A stretch of DNA of 64,000 nt from Schistosoma mansoni (lineage: Eukaryota; Platyhelminthes; Trematoda; Strigeidida; Schistosomatidae). Location of the stretch: contig NC_031502.1 in assembly GCF_000237925.1 (NCBI RefSeq), positions 27,347,951-27,411,950 on the forward strand, given 5' to 3'. Positions 37,401 to 48,311 of this stretch are shown in pieces (the stretch's first letter is position 1; each line of letters opens with the position of its first letter). The notes beneath the pieces are model-generated. The model made no database searches and was not told where the DNA came from. It saw only the letters and a program-made list of their open reading frames with translations. A program made the position numbers and the translations under genes.

Positions 37401-37475
37401 GGCGAAGGCTGAGTCACTGTCTATATGTCGAGGGAATAAAATTGTACTGATCAGCTCAGCAGATAGCTAAAGATA
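34440..37475 (+). mobile_element. CR1-type (Perere-like) LINE with internal deletion
   Basis: ORF1 begins at 34462 with a PHD/zinc-finger-like module (CGQPYC..CDDCKKWFH..C..HWLCMSCC), and a later segment, 34979-35536, carries HVPSLIIWNLEES and RRILRLVLGDSEER, typical of CR1 ORF1. The endonuclease follows: DIIVVIETWLT and GGGIMLYVRDNF near 35755-35895, then SLLDLVLTHHCEDVVDI near 36215. The region before RT continues (WVIKETWKLLKHRKHFW) to about 36890. At 36900-36950 the sequence jumps to the far C-terminus (an RVQLVGAKLVKGLSKLPYDQRL-like block, then FPLSYRRTRGDLILAF). The palm with YADD is therefore absent. Stops and frameshifts are scattered throughout. The element is non-autonomous. It lies upstream of and divergent from the SH3BGR homologue. 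Confidence 0.82.
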
Positions 37476-37512
37476 AGATTATCGTTATTAAGGGTTGTGG
37501 AGATTATTGAGT

Positions 37513-37733
37513 TTTTGATTGAGATCATGAATCAATGTTAGACCACCAATGAGGACTTGGAAGTATTGGAGGGCCGTTTTTTCCTGGCACGGAATTCCTC
37601 AGCGGTACTCATCACGTGAGGGCTCGTCAATGCACACCTCTGAGAAATCCCATACCAGGACTAAACGGTTGTCCAGTGTTTCTAGGTTTTCAATGTTGGT
37701 CTAACATTGATTAATTGATGATCTCAATCAAAA
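37513..37733. mobile_element. Second head-to-head SINE pair, decayed
   Basis: The outer arms 37513-37530 and 37716-37733 are inverted repeats (17 of 18 bases). The minus-strand copy shows CTGAGGAATTCC near 37603-37590 with a damaged GAAA side. The plus-strand copy (37632-37678) shows CTGAGAAATCCCATACCAGGAC, then CTAAACGGTTGTCCAGTG, so the GAAA has become TAAA while the GTC triplet at 37671-37673 persists. Both tRNA-like 5' parts are missing. The pair lies right after the CR1-like element. Confidence 0.75.
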
Positions 37734-37979
37734 GATAAGATTATTTTTAGACTTGGTCATTTATCTCATGTGCATACATTTTATTCCTATGATGTTGGAA
37801 CGCACTTCAACTTTTACCGATTATGACTTTTAGATCCCTTATCTCCTATCTCATACTATTCAGGACCAATAGTATTGAAGCCTAGTTCCGCGACACAGGA
37901 GCTGACTTCCACATGGCGTAACATACCGACGTGCGCAGTTCCTCTCAGTGATGAAGCCAACAACAAGCAAGTTCAATAC

Positions 37980-40900
37980 CTGGTACGCTTACTGGCGATA
38001 TTTCTGAAACTCATGACACTTTGAAAAGGCTCGTCTTTGAACTTGGAGACCCAACAGATCAATAAGACTTAGAGTAACCATTCCACAAAGTAAAACTGCC
38101 ACACGGCTCAACTATAGAAATGTTGCCAGGTATGATGGAAATCATAAGTCAGTAAACTTTTGATGTAGGCTTCTTCAGACCACTCATCTTATCTAAGCCT
38201 CCTCAAAGTCTTACAGACTGTTCCCAATCCATGTCAAGATAACTCTGGACGAACTAGATCCATTTACCAAAAACATTCTGGAGGTCTCTAGAACATTAAG
38301 TTCTTTTCCGTCAGAATGAAGCTTCTATCAGCATATAACGAAGTTACAGAATTCCGTGATACTGTCAATTGTTTTCTTACCATTCATCGTGATCACATAC
38401 AGTCCCAAAACTCTGAAGTGGGCACATCACATATGTTCCTGGATCACGAGAAACGGATAAATCTAACGAGCGTTGGTACCGCAACACCTGTAGTAAGCCT
38501 TCCAGAAAATTCCAGGAAATCCTCAAGTTTCCCCAACTCCAAACTTTCCGCCACAACGAACCTTTCGAGAGATCCCCTTGCCCGTATATGTTGATGACAA
38601 CTGTAATTAGTGGATATTGCCTCTTGCTATGCATCACTGAAGTGATAAAAAAGTTTTGCTGTCATGAGCACTGGAACAGAAGGCGGAGTCCTACCTGCGG
38701 ATGCTAACAATCGTCTACGAGATGCAATCTTCAGTGAACAATCAACAAACGGTTAACCCGTCGCTATTTGCGATAACATATACATTTACATTAACTTCGG
38801 TTTACCCGAACCCATCCACTGCAGACATATCAACAAAAATCATTGGTATACACTTGTCACAACACAGTTAATTGTTTGTCGACCCAAGCAAATGTAGCTT
38901 GGTGGACGGAAATGCTGAATAATCTGCTAATGGAGTCTCATTTTCTGGTTATAGATTGGGCTAAGTTCGAATTAAACACATGATGAGGCCACACTTCAAA
39001 CGGTACCAGATAAGTATCCTAATCTATACAAACATCGTTAAACTATCGTGTGTAACCAGCAACATTACACTGACTGTCAAACGGTCAGTAAGCGTCCCCT
39101 TTACATGTTGCACCTGGAGAGGACAACGTCTCACTGGCGATTATAGAAGGTTTAAAACGAAAGGCACGCGTGATCATTACTCATTGGCACACATCCACTA
39201 CCTGCTAGCTACCTTAAAACGCACGACTGTCTCTATGAAAATTAACTTTCTTAAAGCGTACAACATGACTATATGGCTGCGGATGACATTCCTAAGACGG
39301 ACATTACCATTCTGTTTGGACTCTACGATTTGAAAAATGGTGCGCGAACTTTTCAGAGATTCAACAACAAGGTATTAGGAATTCTCGACACAGTGTATAC
39401 GTATGTTGATAACTGTCTGATTTCATGGTTGAATAGAGGATCCGATCTGTAGTATATGGAGTTTGTTTTTCAATGACCACTGAAACACGCTGTCACGTTA
39501 AACATTCAAACATATAAACTTTGAGTCAACTACTTCTATTTCTTAAAACATATTATTGACGTCTTGAGTATTCAACCTCTCAAAAATAAGATGGGGATCA
39601 TTCTCCTTAACCCAAAATAAAAAAAACACAAACACTTACGCACGATCAACAGACTGAAAAAATTTGACGGACGTTCAAAGTGAAATCGCGCGTATCTCAT
39701 GAAAGTATTACGAGGTCAGCTTCACAGAATTCATTCTGTTTACCGACCATGAGACTAACAGCTTTTCTCTAGGCTCGTCTTCAAACAAGTATCTTCAGCG
39801 AGAGTGCTAACAACTGTTCTACATCACGCTACAAACCACAGATATACCACACATTTCTAGGGCAAACAGTGTGGTTGCAGACGACTGGTCTCATACACCT
39901 TCTTTGAACAGTTTCCAAGACACCAACTTTCTCAAAATCACTCAGCTTCAGAAAGAAGACTCCGAGTTTCATCACGAGTTGTCTTCGATAACCTTGAAGC
40001 TACTGATCAAACAGATGAGAACAAGTAGGGAGACTTCAAGTCTTCCCCGCACCGAAACATTTTCGATCTAATGTCTTCAATACATCGCACAAGCTTTCTC
40101 GTCCATGTGTTCGAACGACCACTAAGCTCACAGCAGAACGTTCTCACTGGCCTTGTATGAATGAAGAAGTGAGGGGGTGCATATACTCCTGTTGAAGCTG
40201 TCGGAAATCAACGTTCATCAGACATAAAAAATGTCCCCTTGGCTCTTCCGCATCTCCTGACTCTCATTTCAACTTTGTTCATCACCATTCGGTAGAACTC
40301 ATACAAAACTCAAATGGGTGCTCTTATCTCTTAAAGTATGTGGACAGTTTCACCCGATGACCGAAAGCAGTTGAAACAGAGACCCATGCCTTTGTTGAAC
40401 GTTGTGCTACAAACGTCGTCAGCACTTCGACTGTTACTTCGGACCGTGGGCGCCAGTTTGAACCTAGGCTTTTCCGTTGTTTTGCTACGCTATTACGAAC
40501 CACACAAATCCAAACAACTTCCTGCCACCCACAAGCCAACGATTTTGTGAAACGATTTCGCAGGTGGTTGAAGGCTTAGCTTTCAGCTGAAAATGCATCA
40601 CAATGGACTGACGCTCTTCTGCTCGTGTTACTCGGCGTTCGCAATCTAGTGAAAGCTGATAACGGGCGCTCTACAGCTGAATTCCTTCGCAGCACGATGC
40701 TTCAACTAAAAGGATAATTCCTAGGCCCACCCTTATCTACTTCAATGAATGCAGATCAAAACTTCAAGACGGTCAGGCATGCAAACTCGAAGCGTTCGGT
40801 TGACCTCGCTTCCACCTGCCCACAATCAACTGACTTTTCATTACAATCCGCTTTATGACTTAGTACATATGTTTTCGTACGTCGCGACCAATTACACTGA

Positions 40901-41200
40901 CCCTTCAAAGCTACATATTAAGGACCCCATGAAGTTCTTTATCAAGAACCTACGCACCACACGAGTGACAAGAACGAAACTTATGACCATATTGTCATTG
41001 ACCGGCTAAAATCCGCCAACTTAGAAAGCAACTACTCTTATGTTGACCTTGACACAAAATAATCGGATGGGTCAATCCTCAGAATCAAAATCCGGTCCCT
41101 AAAGCTAACGATCACGATGAAACCTTGCCGGTATTAAATAACTGGCCTAAAATGTCACACTCTGTAAGAACCATAAGGTTTCCGAAACGCTTATGTTCAC
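37980..41200 (+). mobile_element. Degenerate Gypsy LTR retrotransposon internal region
   Basis: Broken frames show the order gag, protease, RT, RNase H, integrase expected of Gypsy elements. The end of gag has a CWYHRN-type zinc-binding remnant near 38465. The protease is near 38670-38830, where STGTEGGVLPADANNRL has Ser in place of the catalytic Asp of DTG. RT runs about 39120-39425, with RLTGDYRRF, a degraded KAY..MAADDIPKTDIT.FGLYD and YVDN in place of YVDD. An integrase core runs 40430-40720 (TSDRGRQFE, then QTTSCHPQAN and WTDALLLVLLGVR). The domain style is close to the CsRn1/Boudicca group, but that is tentative. I found no convincing pair of LTRs. Confidence 0.75.
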
Positions 41201-41760
41201 ACATGTATATTTTTGAAAGGTGGATCAATTTTTCATACCCTTATATATATGTGTAGTTTCTTTTTTCTAAGAGTAACCAATAAAACTTTTCACTGTGTAA
41301 TATTTTTCACTGTCGTATGGCATGTATACGCATGTACACCGAGTCCCCTTTCGCAGGCTTTGGTTGCTGAGAGAAGTACGAGTGAAGTTCGACATGCATT
41401 TACTTTTCCATCCCTTTCTTTTCCGGGACCACTGGAAAAGACTGAAGGCCGAAGACGAACATGATGAATCGAACCTTTCATTGTGCATTTTTATTACCAT
41501 TATGTACCGATTAGCTCCTTAGAGTAGTAAATAACAACTATACTCCACAGGATACAGCAAGCTAATGGAACAGTATTTGTTAGTGGTAAGCCTGTTGGGT
41601 CTGAACTTCTGACTGGCCACATCTTGGGGTCATCACTACTCCACGAGGGAGAGTGTGCTGTAGCGTTAAATAAACCTCCAAAATAAATGGTTCCGTGAGT
41701 CTTCGACATTGGTGTTAACCTCATTGGCTTTACTGGGGACACTTCAACTGTAGGAGCTCG
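41201..41760. repeat. Possible LTR-like or repeat segment 3' of the Gypsy remnant
   Basis: A purine-rich GAAAGGTGGAT at about 41215, where a polypurine tract would sit, is followed by TGTAGTTTCTTTTTTC and an AATAAAA at about 41278. GC-richer sequence continues to about 41760, with overlapping open frames on both strands. This could be a 3' LTR, but I cannot show a matching 5' copy. Confidence 0.3.
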
Positions 41761-42853
41761 ATAACACGTCTGAACTTGGCCACAATTAGTTATGCCATGC
41801 TACTCAACTAGCCAGCTTCGATTATATACTTCTCGACACACCGACTACCTTACAATTATTTCCTCGAACGTTTTCATTCCGGTTTCCTATTTTGATTATC
41901 TTTGAGGTGTTTTGTCATGGAGTTGTAACAGACAAAAGCTTTGTCAAGGGTTGAATATGATTGACATCTTTAAACCAAGCATGATCCTCGTTTTCGTGAA
42001 AGCATCGACAACAGCTTAATGAAAAACTGAAGAGCAGTATAAAAATGCTTATTAAATATATATCTTTTAGAAAACAATACTATAGGGACATATGAGCATT
42101 TCGCCATGGTAAACACTTCGGCTTCCTTTGTCTTGTCTTATTTCTTTCACTCGTCTTCCATATCCAATCGATTCCAAGGGTAATTTTTATTGTCGAATAA
42201 TTATTAACTAATTTTGCCATACTGGTATTCATCACACAGACAGAAGAAAATCAAAGTATTTTTAAGACGCTTGTGAGTCTTAACCTAACATTTTGTGCGA
42301 TTTTTTCTTATTGAACGGTATTAACATCAATATACGTCCATTCTTTCAAATTTTGCCGTACTACCTAAACACAAGTGTGTTTGTACATGTATTCGAACTG
42401 TAATTTTTTTGTATCTGATGCTAAACTTCAGGGTATTTGTTCACCACTGTGACAAAATATAGTATATAATATCATTGTTGCATCTTTGAAATTGAAAAGA
42501 ATACTTTCTTTAACACAGTTCAAACACATGTCTCACTCACATTGTCGTATTTCAGGGTGTTATCAACACTCACGATTGGTGAACCCGTGTGCATACTGTT
42601 TAAAATTATGTTCTATCATGGTCTATTTCGTTGTTTATACTGCTTTAATAATAGATCTAATCCTAAAATTGTAGATTTGTCATGATATGACTACTTACTC
42701 TATGAGATCTTTCGTGGAAGTCACATCACTGTCTACACTGTCTCGTCATATCTTAATAATCACCAACATATGATGGAGAATACATTTAGGATGGAGATAG
42801 AACAATATATTTAATATGAATAAAATAGATAATTTGCACAAGAATGCCCACCC

Positions 42854-43003
42854 TGCAAGGTTGAGCCATGCCATCCAAATAATCTGTAATGAATATTCCC
42901 GCCTTCCCCATTATTGACCTTCTCTTCGTGTTGCTTGTTGAACACAAATTTTCCCGGTTATCTCATGTTCAGCTTTGAGAATTGTGTGGTTAGGACCAAT
43001 ACA
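42854..43003. repeat. Direct repeat, copy 1
   Basis: Diverged direct copy of 43299-43445. The shared landmarks, in the same order, are GAGCCATGCCATCC, TTCCCGCCTTCCCCAT, ACCTTCTCTTC and GTGTGGT. The type is unknown; it could be terminal repeats of an old element about 590 bases long overall. Confidence 0.6.
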
Positions 43004-43298
43004 ACTATGTGGTCACTACCTTTACATAACCTTCTTCTCCACTACATCCCAAGCAACATCGATCGAGTCTAGAGATCGGTTTTCTACAAAGTTGTCGAAG
43101 TTATTTTACAAACACTGAAATACCTGACGACTCATCCAACTTCATCCTCATATAACTTCTTATCACTTTATTTACTTCAAGCTCCACATGGTGCATCTCC
43201 GTCCATATGGGTCTCTGGTACACCTAGCTAATTCGTTTTATATTTCAATGACCGAAACATGGTGCCCACGTATTAAGTTACACATGAATAACCACTAC

Positions 43299-43445
43299 TG
43301 CCAGGCTGAGCCACGCCATCCGATTTATTGAATTATTGTTCCCGCCTTCGCCATAGTTAACCTTCTCTTCTTGTCAGTTGCTGAACGTAAGTCTTTTCAG
43401 TAATTATATGCTCAGTTTCAGAGGTCGTGTGGTGAGGGTCCAATG
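43299..43445. repeat. Direct repeat, copy 2
   Basis: Shares GAGCCACGCCATCC, TTCCCGCCTTCGCCAT, AACCTTCTCTTC and GTGTGGT with 42854-43003, offset by about 445 bases. Confidence 0.6.
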
Positions 43446-43723
43446 CCACTACAAAAGAACACCTCCCGTGAGTTCGAGTTGTGCGAGTAAAAGTACTGCA
43501 CTCACATGCACTCTAGTCATTGCTCTCTTAGGATCTGGAGTATATTGATATATCACGGCAAAAAGAAACAAAAATAGCTTCGTAATTTCACAACATACTT
43601 GTTGTCGACCTTATTATTATTGCTAGATACATGCAAGCTGAAGATGTTTATACAGGCATCCTTGTCAGATAATTTTTCCGTACATCGTGCTCACCATCTC
43701 TCACAAGAAGTAGGTAGCTTAGA

Positions 43724-45923
43724 TCAAGTAAACCTCGAAGCATTGATCATCTTACAAATACATTCTTTGTTGTAATTCATGGGTTTTTGACCCTGTCCTT
43801 CAGTTTGATTGCTCTTGTATTTCCCAGAATTTGATTCATTAGAGGTCTCATCAATGACATGCGGATGGACATGATTCTACAAGAAAGTTACGTGACCGTT
43901 GAAAGATCGTGGATGCTAGATTTTGACCTACTCACGGCTGTCCAGCAGTTACCTTGTTTTTCAGTGAGTGAATCCAATGAGTATCAGTGACATGTCTGCG
44001 TCTGTCTAAATAATTGCTTCCTATCTGAGAGGACTCTATGCCCTTAGTGATACGATTCCTGTGAAGTAGACCAAATATGCGTTTGGGAGACCGAGGAAGG
44101 GATAAGTCAGTAGTAAACTTGTATTTATATGGTTCATCCAACAATAGACACAACCGACGAAGTCTCGGGGAGATTGTCATACATCTCTTAGCCCCTAATG
44201 GATGTGAAAAAAATTGTGAGGATAGAAGGATGCTATGATTGTTATGTTAGATTTTTCACCATCCACCGTAAGAATTTGATTGCGTGCCTTTCTCAAGCCT
44301 ACTTTAGGAATGATAGACCTAGATCGGAGAGTAACTGTCAAGTTGTAAATTGAGGATAAAGTTAATAGTCTAGAGTAATTTTTACACCGAACCGCTGATA
44401 ATTGCCTCAAATATTTGAATGCAAAAGGTTACGGCCTCTAAATATTTCGGTAATGAGACACTAACCATCGATGTACAAATCTAGTAGATCAATGATTATT
44501 GTGAGTTCACATGGAACATATAGGCGGTACATGTTCATTCATTTGCAAACACAACAAAGATAAACCTGATAATGAATATATGATTCAGTAGTGTGTACTG
44601 ATCAACCCATCATGTGAATATGCCATATTCCGTATTTTTTGGAAGTAGACCGGTATTGTAACGTGCATTGTTTTAACAAACTCTTGGTGACGTTTTAAAC
44701 GAGACATTTAGTTAACGCTTCTACTTGGATCATAAGAAATATACTGGCTTGTATAATATAGTTAGAGGTGAGTTAGAATGTCATGATTTTTTTGCTCATA
44801 AATTATGCTTTAATTTGTTTATATTCAGTTCTAACTTATGCCCTTAATACCCGACCGAATAATCTGCTCACACCATCCCAATCTCCCTATTTTGAGGAAC
44901 ATTTTACCGGAGAAATTCCTTATAATTTCGGGGATTTCTTCAACATTTCCTTAAGATTCTAGAGATCACCCCAAACTTTGAGGAAAACCCCAAAATTTCC
45001 CGAAAGTAGGGAAATCGGGATCTTTTTATATATCATCTGACTCAAGCTATCGTAATTCTTCTTCATAATCTTATGAGTGCGTTGCTGGTCTTTAGGAATC
45101 AGCAATGGCTGGTTTTCAAAGTGAAATTTTGAAGCACAGAGTTAGAGCACTTACCTAGATAGTTTTCGACATAAAATATTTATGATCATAATCTATTCTG
45201 TTCTACAACATGTTACGATTGTTTAGCTATTCTTTGACTATTGAGTTTCATCATTTAACTGTGAACTTAAAGAAAGGCTTTAGAGCTTTCGATAAAAATG
45301 ACTAATTTTAATGACAGCGCAAAGATCTACGAAGACTTTGTAGCTGTAAATAATTCCCCAAAATCAATAGCTTTCTAAGTGTTCGACATTGGATGCTGAC
45401 CACGTTGTTTAAGTGGACTTGTTTAACTGAAAGCTTTCGGTCATGCATCCGTACCAGATCACGTTTCGACTCGGCGTGGGGCACAGCTCCTACGTTTCAA
45501 TAGCTAGCTAAGAACGAACGCCTCTCGATGTATCGGTAATGTATCGAATATATCTTTCTTACCTCTTCTCGTCTGACTTCTGATTTCCTTTGACCGGGAA
45601 GGTTTTGAATATAGAGGGTACTACTGGTCGCTGGTTGTTAAACTAGAATACCATTCGTATCCTCAACTTGTACATTATACTCTGGCTTGTGTAGAAGCAA
45701 TAGCTCTGAGTGATTATTCCTTAATACTGACTTAGTCTAAAATTGGCATGTAAAATTGTAAGGCATCTTGGATTCCAGTACATGTAGGTTCTCTCATAAG
45801 CATATAGGCTGATGAAAATATGTGGAGAGGGCTTCGAGTCACCTTACTTGATATTTGAGACACATCGGGCATAAAGACTCTGTTACGTTTTTTTCCGAGT
45901 TTTACTGATGTGACCTGCCTCAT
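43724..45923 (-). CDS. Small basic protein of unknown function, four exons
   Basis: Four minus-strand exons join cleanly: 45923-45848 (ATG to A/GTAAGG), 44334-44260 (after TTGACAG, to G/GTGAAA), 44194-43953 (after CATCCATTAG, to AAG/GTAACT) and 43876-43724 (after TTCTTGTAG, to TGA). The phases are 1, 1, 0 and the total is 546 bases, 181 residues. Introns 2 and 3 are 65 and 76 bases. The N-terminal half is rich in Arg and Lys (VKLGKKRNRVFMPD, RSRSIIPKVGLRKARN, SPRLRRLCLLLDEPYKYKF). The C-terminus is polar with Asn, Gly and Gln (ETSNESNSGKYKSNQTEG). There is no signal peptide or membrane segment. I do not recognise the family. The uninterrupted frame across three phase-consistent junctions supports a real gene. 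Confidence 0.62.
44876..45020. repeat. Foldback (MITE-like) element
   Basis: The ends 44876-44893 (TCCCAATCTCCCTATTTT) and 45003-45020 (AAAGTAGGGAAATCGGGA) are inverted repeats, 15 of 18 matching, around a 109-base centre rich in GGGG/CCCC and AATTT. It lies in the first intron of the small minus-strand gene. No target-site duplication is clear. Confidence 0.5.
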
Positions 45924-45929
45924 TATTTA

Positions 45930-48130
45930 CTTGTCGCTACCTAAACGCCTATTTGATACGGAAATAGTTTGTGATTGGCTAATCAAGATGAATTCCAACG
46001 CCATCTCAGGTTTTAACTCTTTAGTAAAGCGTGAAAACAAACCCGAAGCAGGTATCTAGTATGTGCCATTTAATGAAAAAAGTAATGGTATCGTGTTGTT
46101 CTTTTTCTTGTCTCCTGTCGGAAGTTAGATACATAAAGCTCTAATAAAAAGCAAGTTTTCTGCCAATCAGTATACGGGTACAATTATTATATAATAACGA
46201 AAATAAATTTTATAAATTTTTCTCAGTTCACGAAACTAACTGTATTTAAAAAGCAGTACTCTAAATAAGTGATTGAATTTTTAGAGTAAGTGGCGAACAG
46301 ATGGTCACGTATATCTTTCATTGTTTATCAACTTAATTTACATACCCATTGCATTTATTATTGTTAATTGTCACGTTAAGTATTTTGGTGTTTGTTGAAT
46401 AATTAATTCGATGAAATTGACGACTAACGCTTGGATAGCTCACCCGTCAACCTGAAATGGTTTTTAAATAATAAAAATTGGTCAGTCTTTGTTCAGAAGA
46501 GATAAACACTCTCATCTTCTTTTTTATACCTAGATTTTGAATTAGTTTGATGTATTATCTTTTATTCAGGGATTTCGAGCGCCTGCATATTTCATATAGT
46601 TCAAGATATTCATTTACATATATATCCACTTTAATTTCTTGTTAAAACAGAAATATAAGAGACATATATGGATGAGTAAAGTGTAGTGAATTTTTTCAGC
46701 AAATTCTGTTCATGCTATTATTCAGCTACAAAACTTACATTCCTGTATAGATCAGGTCACAAGTAGAATACCGTTTCCAATAGTTGTAAGTCGTATGATT
46801 TCTGCTAACTTTATTTAAACTGTTATCGAATATGCGTCTGCATAATTAAACTGGTGTAATATAACCTTTAAAGAGGCTCAGTCTTAAATACAGCCTTTAG
46901 GTATTCATAAACCTCTAGGAAAATCAGATCCTTTTGATTTTTCTTCGTTACGTGTTTATGCCAATCTAGGTTTTCTAACTATATTTATAGATAAACATAT
47001 ACATTAGCACAATGTTAAGTCTGGTTTTACAATTGATGTTATTGGCGAAAAACGCTTAAATATGAAAAATAAGCTCTTCTTATCTGCTACCGAGAATAAA
47101 TATTTTTTATATTAATAAGGTAAATTTTGTACTTCAGTAAAATCAATTGACTTAGTACAAAAAAGCATGTATTTATAGAAATGATTTTTAGAGTAAATGA
47201 TTTATTAGCCTGAAACTGGGGCACATAAAACAGCTGTTATGCGTGGGGTTATTTTAAACGAATATACATATGGCAGCTGACAGTTGGCTGAGCTAATTCT
47301 CCAAATAAGTATATGGATAGATTCAGTGGGTCTGTAACCCTACAAACCAAGTATCCATGTCACTAGTGTGTTTTCTGTACTACAGGAATTCAAACAAACT
47401 TGAAGCATCTCCCAGTCAAAATAAAACTGCATTTTTAATGATGAGTTTCTTTGTATATAATTTTTGATTAATTCAACGCGGTAGGCTAGAAGGCAGAGAG
47501 TAAGCTCATGGAAAAATGTCAGTATATTTCTTCTGAAACAACCGACTTCTTATTCCTTTTCTGGTCTTTCCGAAAATAACGTTTTAAAGTGTACGTTTTC
47601 AAAGAGTGATCCATTTAAATTGTCCGATAATTGTAATATGACAAAATTGTAAGATGGCCAACTGCATTGTGTATTATTGTTTTATTACAATAAGTCAAAA
47701 ATAGAATGTAAGTGATCATAAGTTTATTGTGGTTGACTGTGTGTATTCGATGCCTTAGTAAGTCATTCCAAACACCTGAATAAATACCTCTCAACTCGTC
47801 CACTGCCTGAACATTTATACATCGAATACATGTCACATCAAAATTATAATTATGAGTTTGATAACAATGTCTCCAAAATGTATACAGATACGATGTTGCT
47901 TGGACATTCGCTTTTCGGAGTAATTGGAAGGAAATTCATTAACGATTCAGCATGTTTATGTACACACAATCTCACACGTTGAAAACTGAATCAATCGATA
48001 ACTAAGCCATTCTGATATCAAACATATAATCGTTTGAACTTAAAACGATTATTTATTGAGCGCAAGAATAGACAACTCATTGACTAAGAGCTATATAAAC
48101 ATAAAGGAGTTTTGTGGGTATTATGGTAAT
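45930..48130. other. Gene-poor region
   Basis: The upstream exons of the plus-strand gene ending at 49857 should lie here or further left, but I could not identify them. A minus-strand open frame at 47615-47836 has no splice support. Confidence 0.35.
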
Positions 48131-48135
48131 TTAAT

Positions 48136-48285
48136 AGTTGGATTCATGAGTTAATTAAAGTTAGACCACCGTAGAAAATCTGAAAACACTGGCCGTCTGT
48201 TTCGTCCTAGTATGGGACTCCTCAGCAGTGCGCTTCCACGATCCCGCCCGCGGGATTCGAACCCAGGACTTATCGGTCTCGCTTT
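48136..48285 (-). mobile_element. Hammerhead-bearing SINE, minus strand, cleavage site lost
   Basis: On the minus strand: a B-box-like GGGTTCGAATCCCGCGGG near 48260-48243, then GCGCACTGCTGAGGAGTCCC and GGACGAAAC, so stem I, the core and stem II are consensus. After GAAAC the sequence reads AGACGGCCAGTG instead of GGCCGTCCAGTG, so the GTC triplet is gone. The 3' end TTAATTAACTCATGAATCC lies at 48156-48138. The element ends about 26 bases before the acceptor of an exon at 48312 on the opposite strand. Confidence 0.82.
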
Positions 48286-48311
48286 ATAAACAATAGGCTT
48301 GTTGTTTTTAG

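Noticed and set aside
41251-41548. A bounded 3' LTR (TG..CA) for the Gypsy remnant
   Set aside because: The ends fit TG..CA, but no matching 5' LTR is visible upstream of 37980, so I only list the region as LTR-like.
47615-47836. Minus-strand frame of 73 codons
   Set aside because: Its first part looks coding-like, but no acceptor, donor or partner exon could be found.
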